Below are positions 48,601 to 59,699 of a stretch of DNA of 64,000 bases, piece after piece. The position numbers were made by a program, and so were the translations under genes. The notes under the pieces are model-generated. The model did not search any database. It worked only from the letters and a program-made list of their open reading frames with translations, and was not told where the DNA came from. How positions within the stretch are numbered: position 1 is the first letter of the stretch; every line of letters begins with the position of its first letter. The stretch is from Salvator merianae (Eukaryota; Chordata; Lepidosauria; Squamata; Teiidae). Location of the stretch: positions 5,437,316-5,501,315 of the forward strand of contig QVOM02000053.1 in assembly GCA_003586115.2 (NCBI GenBank), given 5' to 3'.

Positions 48601-50097
48601 ATATAGAAATCATGCACATCACTTATGGAACTGAAGCAAGTGTTTCCACCCCTAAAAGCTGCAATATCCTATAGTGGTACTGCAGCCTCAGTGATAAATA
48701 TTGCATTGAATAATTCTTAGGTTTAATCCTTACATTACTATTATTATTTAAATCAAGTTGCAGAAGATGGAAAATTCAGCCCTACTGAACTCTGGAAAGC
48801 TGCTGAATAGCAGAGTAAATCAACATATGTAAAGAGCCATAGTAGGTTTAACCAAAGACACATCTAACCCAGCAGGATCAAATAGATTCCCATGGAATGC
48901 CTACAAGACTTTGACATATGTTGAGCTCTGATTGTTGAACTCTGATTGCTGAGAAGGTCCAAGGAAAATCTACAGGTGGGCAACTCAAGGATGGAGTTGA
49001 AAATGCTGCATCACCTCTGAGTTTGCCCACCTTGGTCAAAGTTTCAGTGGATGGAACTTTCCCTAGCTGCTGTCATGGCATGGACTGCTAGCATTCACAC
49101 TGTGAATGCTGGTAGCCTATTGCCAGTGTGTTCCAGGCTTCACAGTGTGAAGTCTGTTCAATCCCAGGCTCCAGGGATCAGGACACAGACTTAGCAGTAC
49201 AGATGTTCCTCTATTGTTGATAACAAAAGACAAAGGGCGACTGAAAACAGTAGGCATATAATTGTCCAACTATCTGCAGTTTTCCACCTCTCCCAGTCCA
49301 ACTGCGTGTAGACTAAACATTGCTTGTTCCCAGGTGCTTAGCATGCCATCTAACTAGCAGCAAGGGAAATGGCTGGGTTGGTGAGATCTTGCCTAGATGT
49401 TACTCCTTTGAGTTAACTTCTTTGGGGCCACTTTTCAAAATATCCTATTTGCTCAAAGTCAGAACAGTCTAAAGCCATCAATATTTACTATTTCTTCCAT
49501 CATTTTTGACTTCAATGTTATATCTCCTACCAGATCTACTCCTGGGCTTCTGCACATGACTGTACAAGGATCTCTTTGAAATTGTATGTTTAAGACTTAA
49601 TCATTTTTTCACACTTAAACCATGTACGCCAAAAGCTGAATACATTGTAGTTACTGTGTCTAGGGATAGGAAATCCTAAGAGCTTATTTTCCCCAAACTT
49701 CATCTGAGATGGGGAAAGTACCTCCAAATGGGAGACTAAGTTGTTAACAGTAAGATGTAGTCATGAATTTTTAGTGAGATGCTATAATGATATCTACCCC
49801 AAAGGGCAAAGATTCTTCTCTTTAATGAGGTCATTTTATGAATCACTTTACTCTCTAGTAATACTTTACTAGCTGCTATAAACATGTTCCAGTGAGTTTG
49901 ATCAGATCAGCATGCTTTTTTTTAAGCTGTTTTTCTTTAGAATATTTCTCCTTTCAGGAGAAATGATTGACAGGGACAAAATGTTGCATAATGTGATTCA
50001 CTTGTTCAATCATCCCTACTCTTTATGATCCCATGGACTTTAGCATGTCAGGCCCTTCTGTTCTCTACTGTCTCCTGAAGTTGCTTCCATGGCATTG
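45691..50097. other. non-coding stretch with paired mini-palindromes
   Basis: No gene was seen in 4.4 kb. Two short palindromes with the same TTCACA-N-TGTGAA core lie at 49091-49109 and 49138-49152. The 121-codon minus ORF (47400-47035) shows no recognisable domain. Confidence 0.5.
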
Positions 50098-50205
50098 TTT
50101 ATTTATTCATTTATAATTTGCATTTTTATTCCACCCTATACCTGAAGGTCTCAGGGCAGTTAAAACATTAATATCCAATATACAATGAACATACTAAAAC
50201 AAGAA
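50098..50205. repeat. TTTATTTATTC...TTTTTATTCCACCCTAT repeat end
   Basis: TTTATTTATTCATTTATAAT, TTTTTATTCCACCCTATACC and GGTCTCAGGGCAGTTAAAAC. The wording matches a common squamate repeat end (TTTATTTA..., then TATCCCGCC..., then CTCAGGGCGGCTTACA). Class uncertain. Confidence 0.45.
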
Positions 50206-51978
50206 CAGTGTCTGAAAATGGGGAGGAAAAGCTGTCTTCTAAAGAAGGTAGAGTTCACAGACTTCGTATGTCATCTTTTTCCTAGACTAGAAGGAGCAGT
50301 TCTGGTTTCATGAATCATCTGAGACTATGAAGGTTTCATCTGAATAAAGCCATAGATCTTTGAAATAATATAATTATCCATCATAGTCAACCTCCTGGAA
50401 TACAAAACCATTCTGTACTTTGCATTCCTTCTTCTTTCACTTCAGTTCTATCCTGTACTCCTTATACCTTTCCCAATTTCTAAATTCTCACTCATGAAGG
50501 TTACAATAGTTTGTCTCAGCATAGGAAGCAAAAGAAGTTGGCTTCTGCTCCTCTTTCTCTTGCAGGGCTCTTGTTGTTGTCACATCATTTGTTCCAATCC
50601 TTTAGTCAGATCCTTTAGTCTTCTTTCCCTTCTTCAGGAGATGAGGATAGGGCAGAGGTCATCAGCTTGGTAGCTCAGAGTGAAATGCTATTCTTGAAGC
50701 CTTCTCTGGAACTTGCTAAATTTCCGATCCCTTCACTATGCTTGGTTTGTCATACAATACAATGGATACTTCCATCTTAAAAAAAAATAAAAAATGAATC
50801 AAATGTTCAATAAGGAAGCAGCAGGCCTTTTAAATGAGGAAACAGCAGGCCTTTTAAGTCTTTTTTCAAAATTCTCAGTTTTAGAATTTCCTTGCCTTTA
50901 TTACCAGTCCCCATTGAGTCATTTTAAAGGTAATGAAGTTTCCTTTTATGGAACTACCATGGGAAAACAACAAAAGTTTGTGTAGTCTGATTATTTTTCT
51001 ATTTATGATTGGAAGCAGGGGATGATCTTATATGAATAAGTGATGACAACAAATCATATTCCCAGCTGTCTCTGGAATAGGGAGTCCGAGAGAAGAGGCT
51101 AGTCCAAGAAAATAAAAAGTATTTTAAATAGTTTTAAAAAATCATGATAATGATTATGACAAACAATTTCAATGGCAATTGCTAATACTTTATGTATCAT
51201 ATTCAAGTGTGGTTGCAGGGATGCCTATTAGCTGCATCTATTTCTCTAGGACATTACATGGAGAACATTTAGCAAAGCAAACCTTATAGAGAAGGTTATA
51301 AGCATACAAAATGCAGAGCTTGCCCATTTTATGGCTTTATGATACTGCAATGAAGATGCAAGGTGGTCAAGTAAGTTACAAGAAAACAAAACAAATAATA
51401 GGAATAATTTCCCAACCATGCAGAATCATTTCCTGGAATTCATTTGTGCACAGTGCTATTGAATCAAGGAGCACAGGCATATTTTAGAAACAGCAGGATA
51501 ATTTCCAGATCATTAACAATATTTGTGCCTCTGCAAGCTGTAAGTTGAACACAAATCTCATGATTCAGGGTGTAAAATAGCTGTGTCCTGTTCCATCTTA
51601 TTGATTTCTTCATTGAGCACATAAAGCATTTCACAAATGGCTGGGTGCTTTATAAAAAGGGATGTTCTTATTTCTTTCTTACTACTCCAAAGACGACTAT
51701 GTGCATTCTAGTCTCTGTGAGACTCCCAGCTTGCATTTCAGGAATTAATCATGGACAATGGGCAATGAACAGTCTTGATAACTTCCAAGCCTAGAAGAGA
51801 TTGGCAGCAATCAAATTCTGGTCAATGATCTATTAACATTAGGCAGCATCTCCCTTGGATTCTGATGTGTAGCCAATAAGGCACTGAAATACAATGAGAG
51901 GAGAAGGGGAGGAGGCCAAACAGCCCTTCATAGGTTCAAGAACCTTTCTGCAAGTAGTATGTTATCCACAGACACATA
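50206..51978. other. non-coding stretch with a 24 bp tandem duplication
   Basis: AGGAAGCAGCAGGCCTTTTA starts one unit (50813-50836), and the next unit (50837-50860) differs from it at only a few positions. No gene was recognised. Confidence 0.55.
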
Positions 51979-52158
51979 GGCCCTTTCTGCACTTGGCTTT
52001 ATTCTGGACTATATCCCAGAATAGGGACCTGCTATCCACACACTAGTGCAGATTATAGCAGACCCCAGATGGGGCCTGCCATAGTCCATAGTAGCATGCA
52101 GATGGCAGATCCCTATTCTGAGTTATAATCTGGAATAAGGTCAAGTGCAGAAAGTCCC
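51979..52158. mobile_element. 180 bp fold-back MITE of the same TIR family, with ATA duplication
   Basis: The whole element is an inverted repeat. Its left arm starts GGCCCTTTCTGCACTTG, and its right arm, reverse-complemented, starts GGGACTTTCTGCACTTG. Complementarity continues (TTATTC-GGA-TAT/TAA, CAGAATAGGGA-CTGC) to a CCCC-AGAT-GGGG centre at 52063-52074. The flanks are ATA at 51976-51978 and ATA at 52159-52161, a 3 bp target duplication. The arms are homologous to the first 90-95 bases of the copy at 7195. It has no coding capacity. A 3 bp duplication and a GG(G/C)-type end suggest PIF/Harbinger-like, unproven. Confidence 0.8.
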
Positions 52159-52161
52159 ATA

Positions 52162-52544
52162 ATCCCCAGCTGGGGTACTAGCCAAGGACTGGAGATGAGA
52201 CCAGAACTCCAATCTTTCGGCCTGTTTCCACTCACTTATTTTTTTAGGTAGGCTATTTCTGCTCTCCAAAGTCAGAGCTGGGGGTGGCAGCTTGGTCATT
52301 GTGCATCCATTGTCCAAGTTTTTTTGATACCAGGGAATGTCTGCTTGCACATTTCATTAACCCCTGCTTTACCTTGCTGTAGGGATGAGAAGATGGTGTG
52401 TAGTAGAATTATTTAGTTAAGTTTCAGTTCCAAGGGTCATTACTGCTGGAAAGGCTTGGGGAGTGTACAAGAATGTTCATGTACTGATTAATTGGGTGAC
52501 TGAATGAGGATAGAAACTTCGGAGGGATATATTTGTAGGTTGGC
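52162..52544. other. non-coding spacer, nothing recognised
   Basis: No repeat or gene was recognised. Confidence 0.5.
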
Positions 52545-52580
52545 TAGGGTTAACCCTAACCCTAACCCTAACTGTAACCC
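52545..52580. repeat. short interstitial telomeric repeat, head-to-head
   Basis: One G-rich unit (TAGGGTTAA) runs directly into three perfect CCCTAA units (52554-52571) and a diverged CTGTAACCC. TAGGGTTAACCCTA (52545-52558) is a perfect palindrome. It carries the vertebrate telomere motif TTAGGG/CCCTAA. Confidence 0.9.
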
Positions 52581-53517
52581 ACCAAGTGAAGGGTAAAGAC
52601 TTTTCTAGTGCTCACGCTAAGGTTCAAAAATAGTTTTTTTTCCCCCATGTAGTTTTTTAGCACCATAAATGCATACATTCAAGGCTTCCAGACCTTTTAA
52701 CAGTGCATGCCCTGAGGATGTGCATCTTTTAATGTATTTTGACTGATGGTTAAACTTCAATAGTAGAGACGGAATAACTTTGTAAACAATCCAGTTGAAA
52801 TACAGTTTAGAAAATAAAATTATGTTGCACAGAAATTAGGCCAATACCATATGTGGTTTGGCTGTAGAGATGAAACAGAAAAGTGGGATACAAAGGATCT
52901 TCTCTGTCCCACCCAGAGAGCTTTGATCTTGGACAGCTATATAAAAACAATAAATAATAATTTTGAAAACTAAAGCAGATTATTTCATTCATATTAATGT
53001 GCATATTTATGGACACAAGCAAAAAACAAAACCTCTCCATGATTCAATTCAGAACCAATAGACATATTATTAAGATCTATAACAAAAAAAGAGCAATCAC
53101 AAGAGGCAGAAGAAATAGAGCCACTTACTTTTGGCTCTCTTCCCAGTCAGGTCTGGTTTCAAGACTATAATCAACAAATTATTGCCCTAACTCTTGAGAG
53201 ACTGAGTGTTATGAATGTTCTCCTGATGGTATTTCCTCCAAAACAGAATATTCTAGGTTGTGTCAAGTAGCACAAATCTTTAGAAGCCTAAGGCATCTCA
53301 TTTTCCCCATATGAGTGTTGAAAACATGCAAAGTTTAGAGCTGAAGGAGCTAATTCTTTCACATTGTGATTGATAGGGAATGGAGGAAGAGTGCCAGGAA
53401 AGAAGACAAAAAAGGGAAAATATCAAAAAGCTATATTTTCCCTCTGAATATATCTTTATCTAGGCAGATGATCACTGAAACAGCTTGAAGCTCTGTATAG
53501 ATGTCTCATATACCCAA
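52581..53517. other. non-coding stretch, nothing recognised
   Basis: AT-rich sequence. No gene or known repeat. Confidence 0.5.
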
Positions 53518-53589
53518 CTTAGATGAATTCTCCTTGTATCTCTTTCTAATTAATAAATTAGAAAGAGATACAAGGAGAATTCATCTAAG
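53518..53589. repeat. perfect 34 bp-stem hairpin with 4-nt loop
   Basis: The left arm 53518-53551 (begins CTTAGATGAATTCTCC, ends TCTAATT) is exactly complementary to the right arm 53556-53589 (begins AATTAGAAAG, ends TTCATCTAAG) around the loop AATA. There are no mismatches in 34 pairs, and pairing stops abruptly on both sides (A opposite A at 53517/53590). It is not part of any repeat family seen elsewhere in the window. Confidence 0.97.
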
Positions 53590-53876
53590 AAACTCAGACG
53601 CTCTGCTTTTATATGAATTTTTAGAATTAAATTCTGCCTTTCTTCCAGTATCTTGATGCAGTGAGCATAGCTCTCCATTTCTTGATTTTATACTTACATG
53701 AACTGTATAAATAGATTAGGATGCAAGGCAGGTGGGAGTCTTGGTCTTTCAAATCTGTATGATAGGTCTCATATGATGACACTTGTTCCAGCTGCAACCC
53801 TGATTCTGAATCTTTGGGTCATATCAGATGCTTGAGAAAATTATCTCTGCTATTAAAAGCCAATGGGGCAGCCAAA
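53590..53876. other. non-coding spacer
   Basis: Nothing recognised between the hairpin and the CTT tract. Confidence 0.5.
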
Positions 53877-54042
53877 TCTTCTTCTTCTTCTTCTTCTTCT
53901 TCTTCTTCTTCTTCTTCTTCTTCTTCTTCTTCTTCTTCTTCTTCTTCTTCTTCTTCTTCTTCTTCTTTTTCTTCTTCTTCTTCTTCTTCTTCTTCTTCTC
54001 CTTCTCCTCCTCCTCCTCCTCCTCCTCCTCCTCCTCCTCCTC
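53877..54042. repeat. 166 bp pure polypyrimidine (CTT)n-(CTC)n microsatellite
   Basis: All bases from 53877 to 54042 are C or T: about 40 CTT units with one TTTTT imperfection (53967-53971), then about 14 CTC/TCC units. All long Ser, Phe, Leu, Lys, Arg and Glu homopolymer ORFs here are artefacts. The array is expected to be length-polymorphic and triplex-prone. Confidence 0.97.
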
Positions 54043-54801
54043 ATTTAGGCAGTTATTGCTGCAGTTGTTCTGGCTACAGCTGCTACCTTTTACAAGAGGA
54101 AAGCAGAAAGGGCAGGGGAAAATAAAAAAAAAAACAAAAAACCTTATCATAGATTTTTAAAGATTATCCTGACTCCTTGGAATGATAAATAACACGCCTT
54201 AAAATCATAGACTTGTCAAAAGCTAGGATTATTGGAGAAATATGATGCAAGCAGATAGTATGTGTGGTTTAAGGATATATGTGTGATTCAGCTTCTAATT
54301 GCATTGAATATTCAGCAGTAAAATAGTAATGAGTTTTGATTTTCAACTTGAAGAAATGCACATACACATATGTGATAAAATATGTAGTTTGTTAAATAAA
54401 GTCATGCTGTTTATTTAAATTCTGTTTTGTAAGATAAAACATAACACAATTTCTCAAATAAGGTTTATTTAAAAGATGGAGAAAATAACAGAGGGGAACA
54501 AATTTCACTAAAATAGTGGCATAGAATCAGGCTGTTGCATCCACCTTTGTCTGATAACCCTCTGTTCTTAAAACATGTACAGCTCCCAAAAGCATTAAAA
54601 AAAAAAACAAAAAAAACCAAACAAAAAAAACACAAACAAAAAAGCCCTGCTTGTGTCATTATTACTCTTCAAATATGCACCCAATTATATATATAGCAAT
54701 GAGTATTATACAAATCTTTCAAACCACAGAGAAGGCCTTAATAACATATGTAAAAACATTTTATCTTTAGTATTAATATTATTGATAAAGTGCCATTGAA
54801 G
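54043..54801. other. AT-rich non-coding stretch, nothing recognised
   Basis: A-rich runs at 54598-54640. No gene. Confidence 0.5.
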
Positions 54802-54810
54802 GTGTGTGTG

Positions 54811-54875
<65 letters not shown>
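54802..54875. repeat. compound (GT)n-(TA)n-(GA)n microsatellite
   Basis: GT/AT units (54802-54817), TA units (54816-54841) and GA units (54843-54875) are joined directly. Confidence 0.95.
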
Positions 54876-54878
<3 letters not shown>

Positions 54879-55459
54879 CAGGTAAACACATTTTCCCGAG
54901 TGTTTGTTGAAGAAGCAGTAAAAAGCAACACATCATATCCTCAGTTAGTTTGGTAGAAATCAGGTGTGTGTGGGGAACTGCTCTGATGTCTGCCTGATTG
55001 CTTGATAATGTCAGTCAATGAGCACATTTATTTCCTCACAGATATCTGCATACAAATGCAGGTATTATATATGCAATCAGTTACAAAATGTCATTGATGA
55101 TCGTTTAGTGCCCAAGAAGAAGAAAATCAACGATTTGTCACTGGGCAATTCATGTTGGATTTCTTGCACTAATGAGAAACACAAACAGAAAAATGTCTAA
55201 TTAGGCCTTTTAAAAAGAATCAGAACCCTTGATGTGAATCACCACGAGTTTTTTGTTCCCCACTTGCGTGCTCTGCTAGGGAGTAGAGAACAAGTTTGGG
55301 TGTGACATGTTCTCATGTCATGCCATGATTTTCCTGTTTCCTAATGTCGTAATGCGACTGCCTTAGAGAGCAGGTCACCATACAATGGCTTGAGTTATGG
55401 AGGGATATATTTCACAAGAATATTATGAGATATTTCTTGACAGCAGGATAGTTCAATGA
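54876..55459. other. non-coding stretch, nothing recognised
   Basis: The ORF at 55018-55200 is unsupported. Confidence 0.5.
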
Positions 55460-55627
55460 TAGAACCCATTAACCTGGAAGGTTGCAGATATTTCATCATT
55501 TGAAGTTGTCAGTAAGAAAATGAACAGCTATCTGTTGGGAATGGTTGAGTTCCAAATTCACCTCACTAAGCAGGGGGTAGACTTCATGTCTCGCAAGGAC
55601 AACATCAAATATAGGATTCTGTGATTT
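55460..55627 (+). mobile_element. CR1-type LINE 3' end, diverged copy
   Basis: TGAAGTTGTCAGTAAGAAAA, then TGAACAGCTATCTGTTGGGA, CTAAGCAGGGGGTAGACTTC and a terminal ATAGGATTCTGTGATTT. It has the same order of blocks as the CR1 tail at 30488-30643 and the same ATTCTATG-like terminus, but is more diverged. Confidence 0.7.
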
Positions 55628-55689
55628 ACTTTAGCTTTTCTCTATATTCACCATATCTCTTACATTACCAAACACAGACTTCTCCCTCA

Positions 55690-56290
55690 AGGCTGTCCTG
55701 TCCAAGGCCGTGATCAGACATGGTATGCTCTGGTAACCTCCAGACCAAACTATTGTAATGTGTTCTACATGGGACTATCCTTGAAGACAGTCTGAAAGCT
55801 GAAATTCTTGCAGAATGCAGCAGCACAACTACTGACAGGAGTCTTGAAGGAACTGCACTGGTTACCAATACACTACCAAGCCCAATTCAAGGTGCTGATA
55901 TGGTTTGGACTCCAAATATCTGTAGGAACATCTTTTCCCATATAGACTTGCCCATGTTTTAAGTTTACAAAGTGAGGTCCTTCTTGTAGAACTGCTGCCC
56001 TAGGAGATGCAGGGGGCTGTGGCGCATAGGAGGACCTTCTCTGTGTCTAACCCTAAGCTTTGGAATAGCTTCCCAGTAGAGGTACATCAGGCACCAACTT
56101 TAAATGGTTTTCAATGCCTGGTTAAGACATAGATCTTCATCCAGGCTTTGATTCCTAGTTCTTCTGAATGTAGTCCTCTCACAGTCCCCTGAGTACACAT
56201 GGGATGAGGAATGCTAGGGACTGTCAATCTCTCATAACCTGTTTCAAGAAGGCGCTTTGGACATATTCTTACCTGAGGTCTACACAATTA
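55690..56290 (+). pseudogene. L2/CR1-like LINE, reverse-transcriptase C-terminal pseudogene
   Basis: From 55748 the frame reads NYCNVFYMGLSLKTV, an in-frame TGA (55793-55795), then KLKFLQNAAAQLLTG and KELHWLPIHYQAQFKVL. After further breaks it reads RTFSVSNPKLWNSFPVEVHQ and APTLNGF around 56030-56105. These blocks (YCN..Y.GLP, LQNAAARL, LHWLP, FSV..P.LWNSLP.E.R) are the conserved C-terminal segment of vertebrate L2/CR1-group ORF2 proteins. Part of the segment between LLTG and KELHWLP is deleted. It is plainly inactive. Confidence 0.8.
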
Positions 56291-59200
56291 AGTTTTCCTG
56301 AAGGTATATCATCTATCTTTCAAAAATTGTCTTTTACTAGTGAAGAAAATCCCGTGGACAAACTGATATGGTTATAGTCTAGCATTTCTACCCCACTTAG
56401 CCTAAAGGAAAAATACTCAGCTTAAGTCTTGATCAAGATAAATACCAGAGGCATCTGAAGAGAAATAAATAGAATTTTAATGAGATGAATAAGCTACGGC
56501 TTTTTTTGTTGTTGTTAACACATCCTTTCATTTTATTTTGGTGAATTTGACCTCTTCTCAAAGGCAGTTCATCCAGTTGCACTGAATTCCAGGTAAACAC
56601 AATAAGTGTTGTGAGAAGCCTCTTTTTTTAATGTCAATGGCAAGCTAACTTGCTATCTATTTTATGTTTTAGTGGGGATTTGTCTTTCTTCTGTCAGTTT
56701 TCTACTAGGTTGACATTTTCAAGGAAATGCCCTGTGACTAAACAGCTGTCTGCTCAATTGTGTAAATAATTGCAATGGAAGGAAAGTCATTTATTGCCAC
56801 CCTGTCATTTCTTATCTTAATGAGCACTGAACTGATATATTAAGTGAGCTAAGGATTATAAGGAAGAACTAGTCTGAAAGTTACTATAGGATGCAGAAAT
56901 GACCAATAGCATGGATGGTTTTGCAAAAAGGAAATGAGGAATTGTTGTTGGGACCAATGCATCAGAGGTGGTTGGTGCTGGAACAAGGCCAGTATAGAGT
57001 CTTTCTATATGCGACCTTCTGACTTTATCAAAGGACTTTGCTTAATAGACTGGAGAACTACCATGAACTGTAATGTTAATAATGATAAGAGGACACAAGC
57101 GTTTTATTCCTTTGAGAAAATTGCCAGGTATGCACAACAGACAGCAAACTTTCCTGATGTCAGAATGAGTTTGGCTGGTATTCATTTATAGCCTTGTAAT
57201 GCAATTACAGGAAAGTATATCCTGTATGTGATTGTAAGGCATAGATTGTTTGTCATCATATTTGACTTAAAAACAGATTGACTAATATATATTTTTCCTG
57301 ATCTCTGAGGGATTCTCAGAGTTCTGTCTCCAGCATAAAAAATCTGTCAGAGAGAATTTTTTGTTTCTATAGAAGATGTCAATCACCTGCAGTCAATGAC
57401 ATTTCATTGTGCATTTATCTTTGACTTTTTCTTTGTCAGTTTGTGCCCACAGTTGGTTTTGAGATTCAGAAGGAAAATATAATTTAACGTACATGTCTGC
57501 AGTTTTTTCCAGTAATATAGGGATATTGCAAACTCCTACTTCTTAGTGCTCTAGAAACTACCTGAAAAGTTGATTATGGTCCCTGGCTTAATTAACCTGA
57601 CACAAGGTTGTTTATGACTTATGTACCAAAGTGTGCATAAATTCATAATTAGCAAGGGCATCTTGTAACAGTACCATGCCAATTTACCATTTTCAAAGCC
57701 ATAGCTATCCTCCCCTTTAAAGCCAGTATACCCAATGCACTGCTCACAACACTGCATGCATGTTTCTGACAGTAGCTTTTTCCTTTTCCAAAAAGACTTA
57801 AAATGGGATAAGGGTTTCACCTCACCTGACTCACCCTGTATGCCCCACAACTCTGTCATGAGGTATACCTACTAATCTGCTACTGAAGAAAGACAGATGA
57901 AATGATTTTCCAGATGGTATGTCCAAAATATCTGTATCCAAACATCTCCATATTAATATTTAGAGGATAAGTTGCAGCACAGATAACTTTATCTCTACTT
58001 GTAAAAGGAGGCACCGTTGTCTCTTCCACTGTGAGCACAATGTATTGGGGTCAGCAAAAGACATTCATGTTTGCCTGAGCCTAGCTGCCTTCTTGTATGC
58101 TTGAGTGATAACACAGATGGAATAAATAATAATAGTAAATTTACAGGGAGCTGATGTTGAAAAAAACAGAAACTAGGGACAGACTGAGATGAAAGGCTGA
58201 CTTAAAGGAACAATTCGACTTCTTCATTCAAATCCCTAGAGGACTTCCCTAATTTGAATCTATTTCTGGATGGGACTCATTGGATTATTAACATGAGATT
58301 CATGCCATTTAATCACAGAGCTCATAATGAAGTATTATGTTTGAAATAACTACTGATTCCAAGGATGGGAGACCCATAAGGGCAAAGCAAGTAACAGTCC
58401 ACCATTCCCAGCAGCTAGTACTTAGTAAAATGCTGTAACCAAATTTATTACCTTGGGATTTCTAGATGACAGTCTAGTCACCATCTACACAGCTGTCATT
58501 TTATCACACTAGAAATGCACTCCTACAGCCACAAAGGGGTGGTATATTTCTAATCTGTCCATCTCTGCCTGTCCTTACACCCCAACCAAAAGGCACACAA
58601 TTGTAATAAAGAAAAACTTTCAAAGAGCTTAAAAAGACATTTAGTCTTGATTTCCTTCATTTTTTATTATCCCAACTTGAAACTTTAATATCTTGAAATG
58701 GATTCCTAAAGTTATAGCAAAAACTTCCTTTTAAAATTTTACCATCATTTTCATAGATACAGCAATTTGGGAAGCTTGATTGGATTATGATCCCATCTCT
58801 TGATTAATTTCTCCTTCTCTCCATTTCATAAAACCTTATTTTCTCTGAACACTTTGGGCACTCCATATCAAGTATTCTTCTCTGAATTTATAATTTTGAT
58901 CTGCTTCAAAACCAAATGGAACAGGTGGGACTGAGCCCTCTACCTTGTGTTCTCAGCTGAGGTGCTGCCTCTTTTCTAAGTAAAATCTTTTCAGGAGTAG
59001 TTTGTCCCTGAAAAGTCTCTCAGAACAATGAATAGAAACATATGTCTATTCCCATAATACTCTTCAGCCAAACTAATAACAAAAAGGCCCTTCAAGTTGT
59101 GCAGCAGAAATTCTATTTTGTTCTATTTTTATTCTTATTTAAGAAAGATAATTCTGATTACCTGACAGGAAAGTGAAAAGCAAGCTGCAGGCATAAGAAC

Positions 59201-59310
59201 ATAATTTGAAAAGCCGCTTCAGAATTTGCACGTTATTGATCTGCTTTTCTCTATTTCTTGTGACCCCTTGATCTATGATTCTATCAGTTTAACCTGCTTG
59301 AAATTAATCT
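56291..59310. other. non-coding stretch, nothing recognised
   Basis: No gene was seen in 3 kb. The ORFs at 56934-57191 (+) and 57859-57551 (-) have no recognised domain or splice context. Confidence 0.5.
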
Positions 59311-59349
59311 GAAAGGAAAGGAAAGGAAAGGAAAGGAAAGGAAAGGAAA

Positions 59350-59419
<70 letters not shown>

Positions 59420-59431
59420 AGGAAAGAAAAA
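59311..59431. repeat. compound (GAAAG)n-(AAGA)n polypurine microsatellite
   Basis: About eight GAAAG/GGAAA units at 59311-59352 switch to about nineteen AAGA units to 59429. Phe/Ser/Leu-rich minus ORFs are artefacts. Confidence 0.96.
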
Positions 59432-59699
59432 TGGTGATTGGAAATGGTAAGAGCTTGTCCTTGTAAACTGGAACTGAAGACTAGATTCCACTTACTGAGT
59501 TGGCCAATTATGGAATTATTGACATGCACAAAGTTTTAAAATTAGAAACACTTTCTAAGGAATATATAGCAAAGTTTTGGACTTTAAGAAGATTAGTTTA
59601 ACCATCTGAAGTGAATAAATATGGAAAACAGCATATTTGGATTGTATTGAGTTAGGCCTCAATGGTGATTGTGGTACAGCCTCCAACATGGAGAGGCAG
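59432..59699. other. non-coding spacer
   Basis: Nothing recognised. It may include a diverged extension of the repeat that follows. Confidence 0.45.

Noticed and set aside
53813..54160. Long Ser-, Phe-, Leu-, Lys-, Arg- and Glu-homopolymer ORFs on both strands
   Set aside because: They are translations of the CTT/CTC microsatellite in different frames, with no independent coding evidence.
59190..59215. CATAAGAACATAA as a third copy of the 16 kb repeat family
   Set aside because: Similarity ends after about a dozen bases, with none of the later blocks present.
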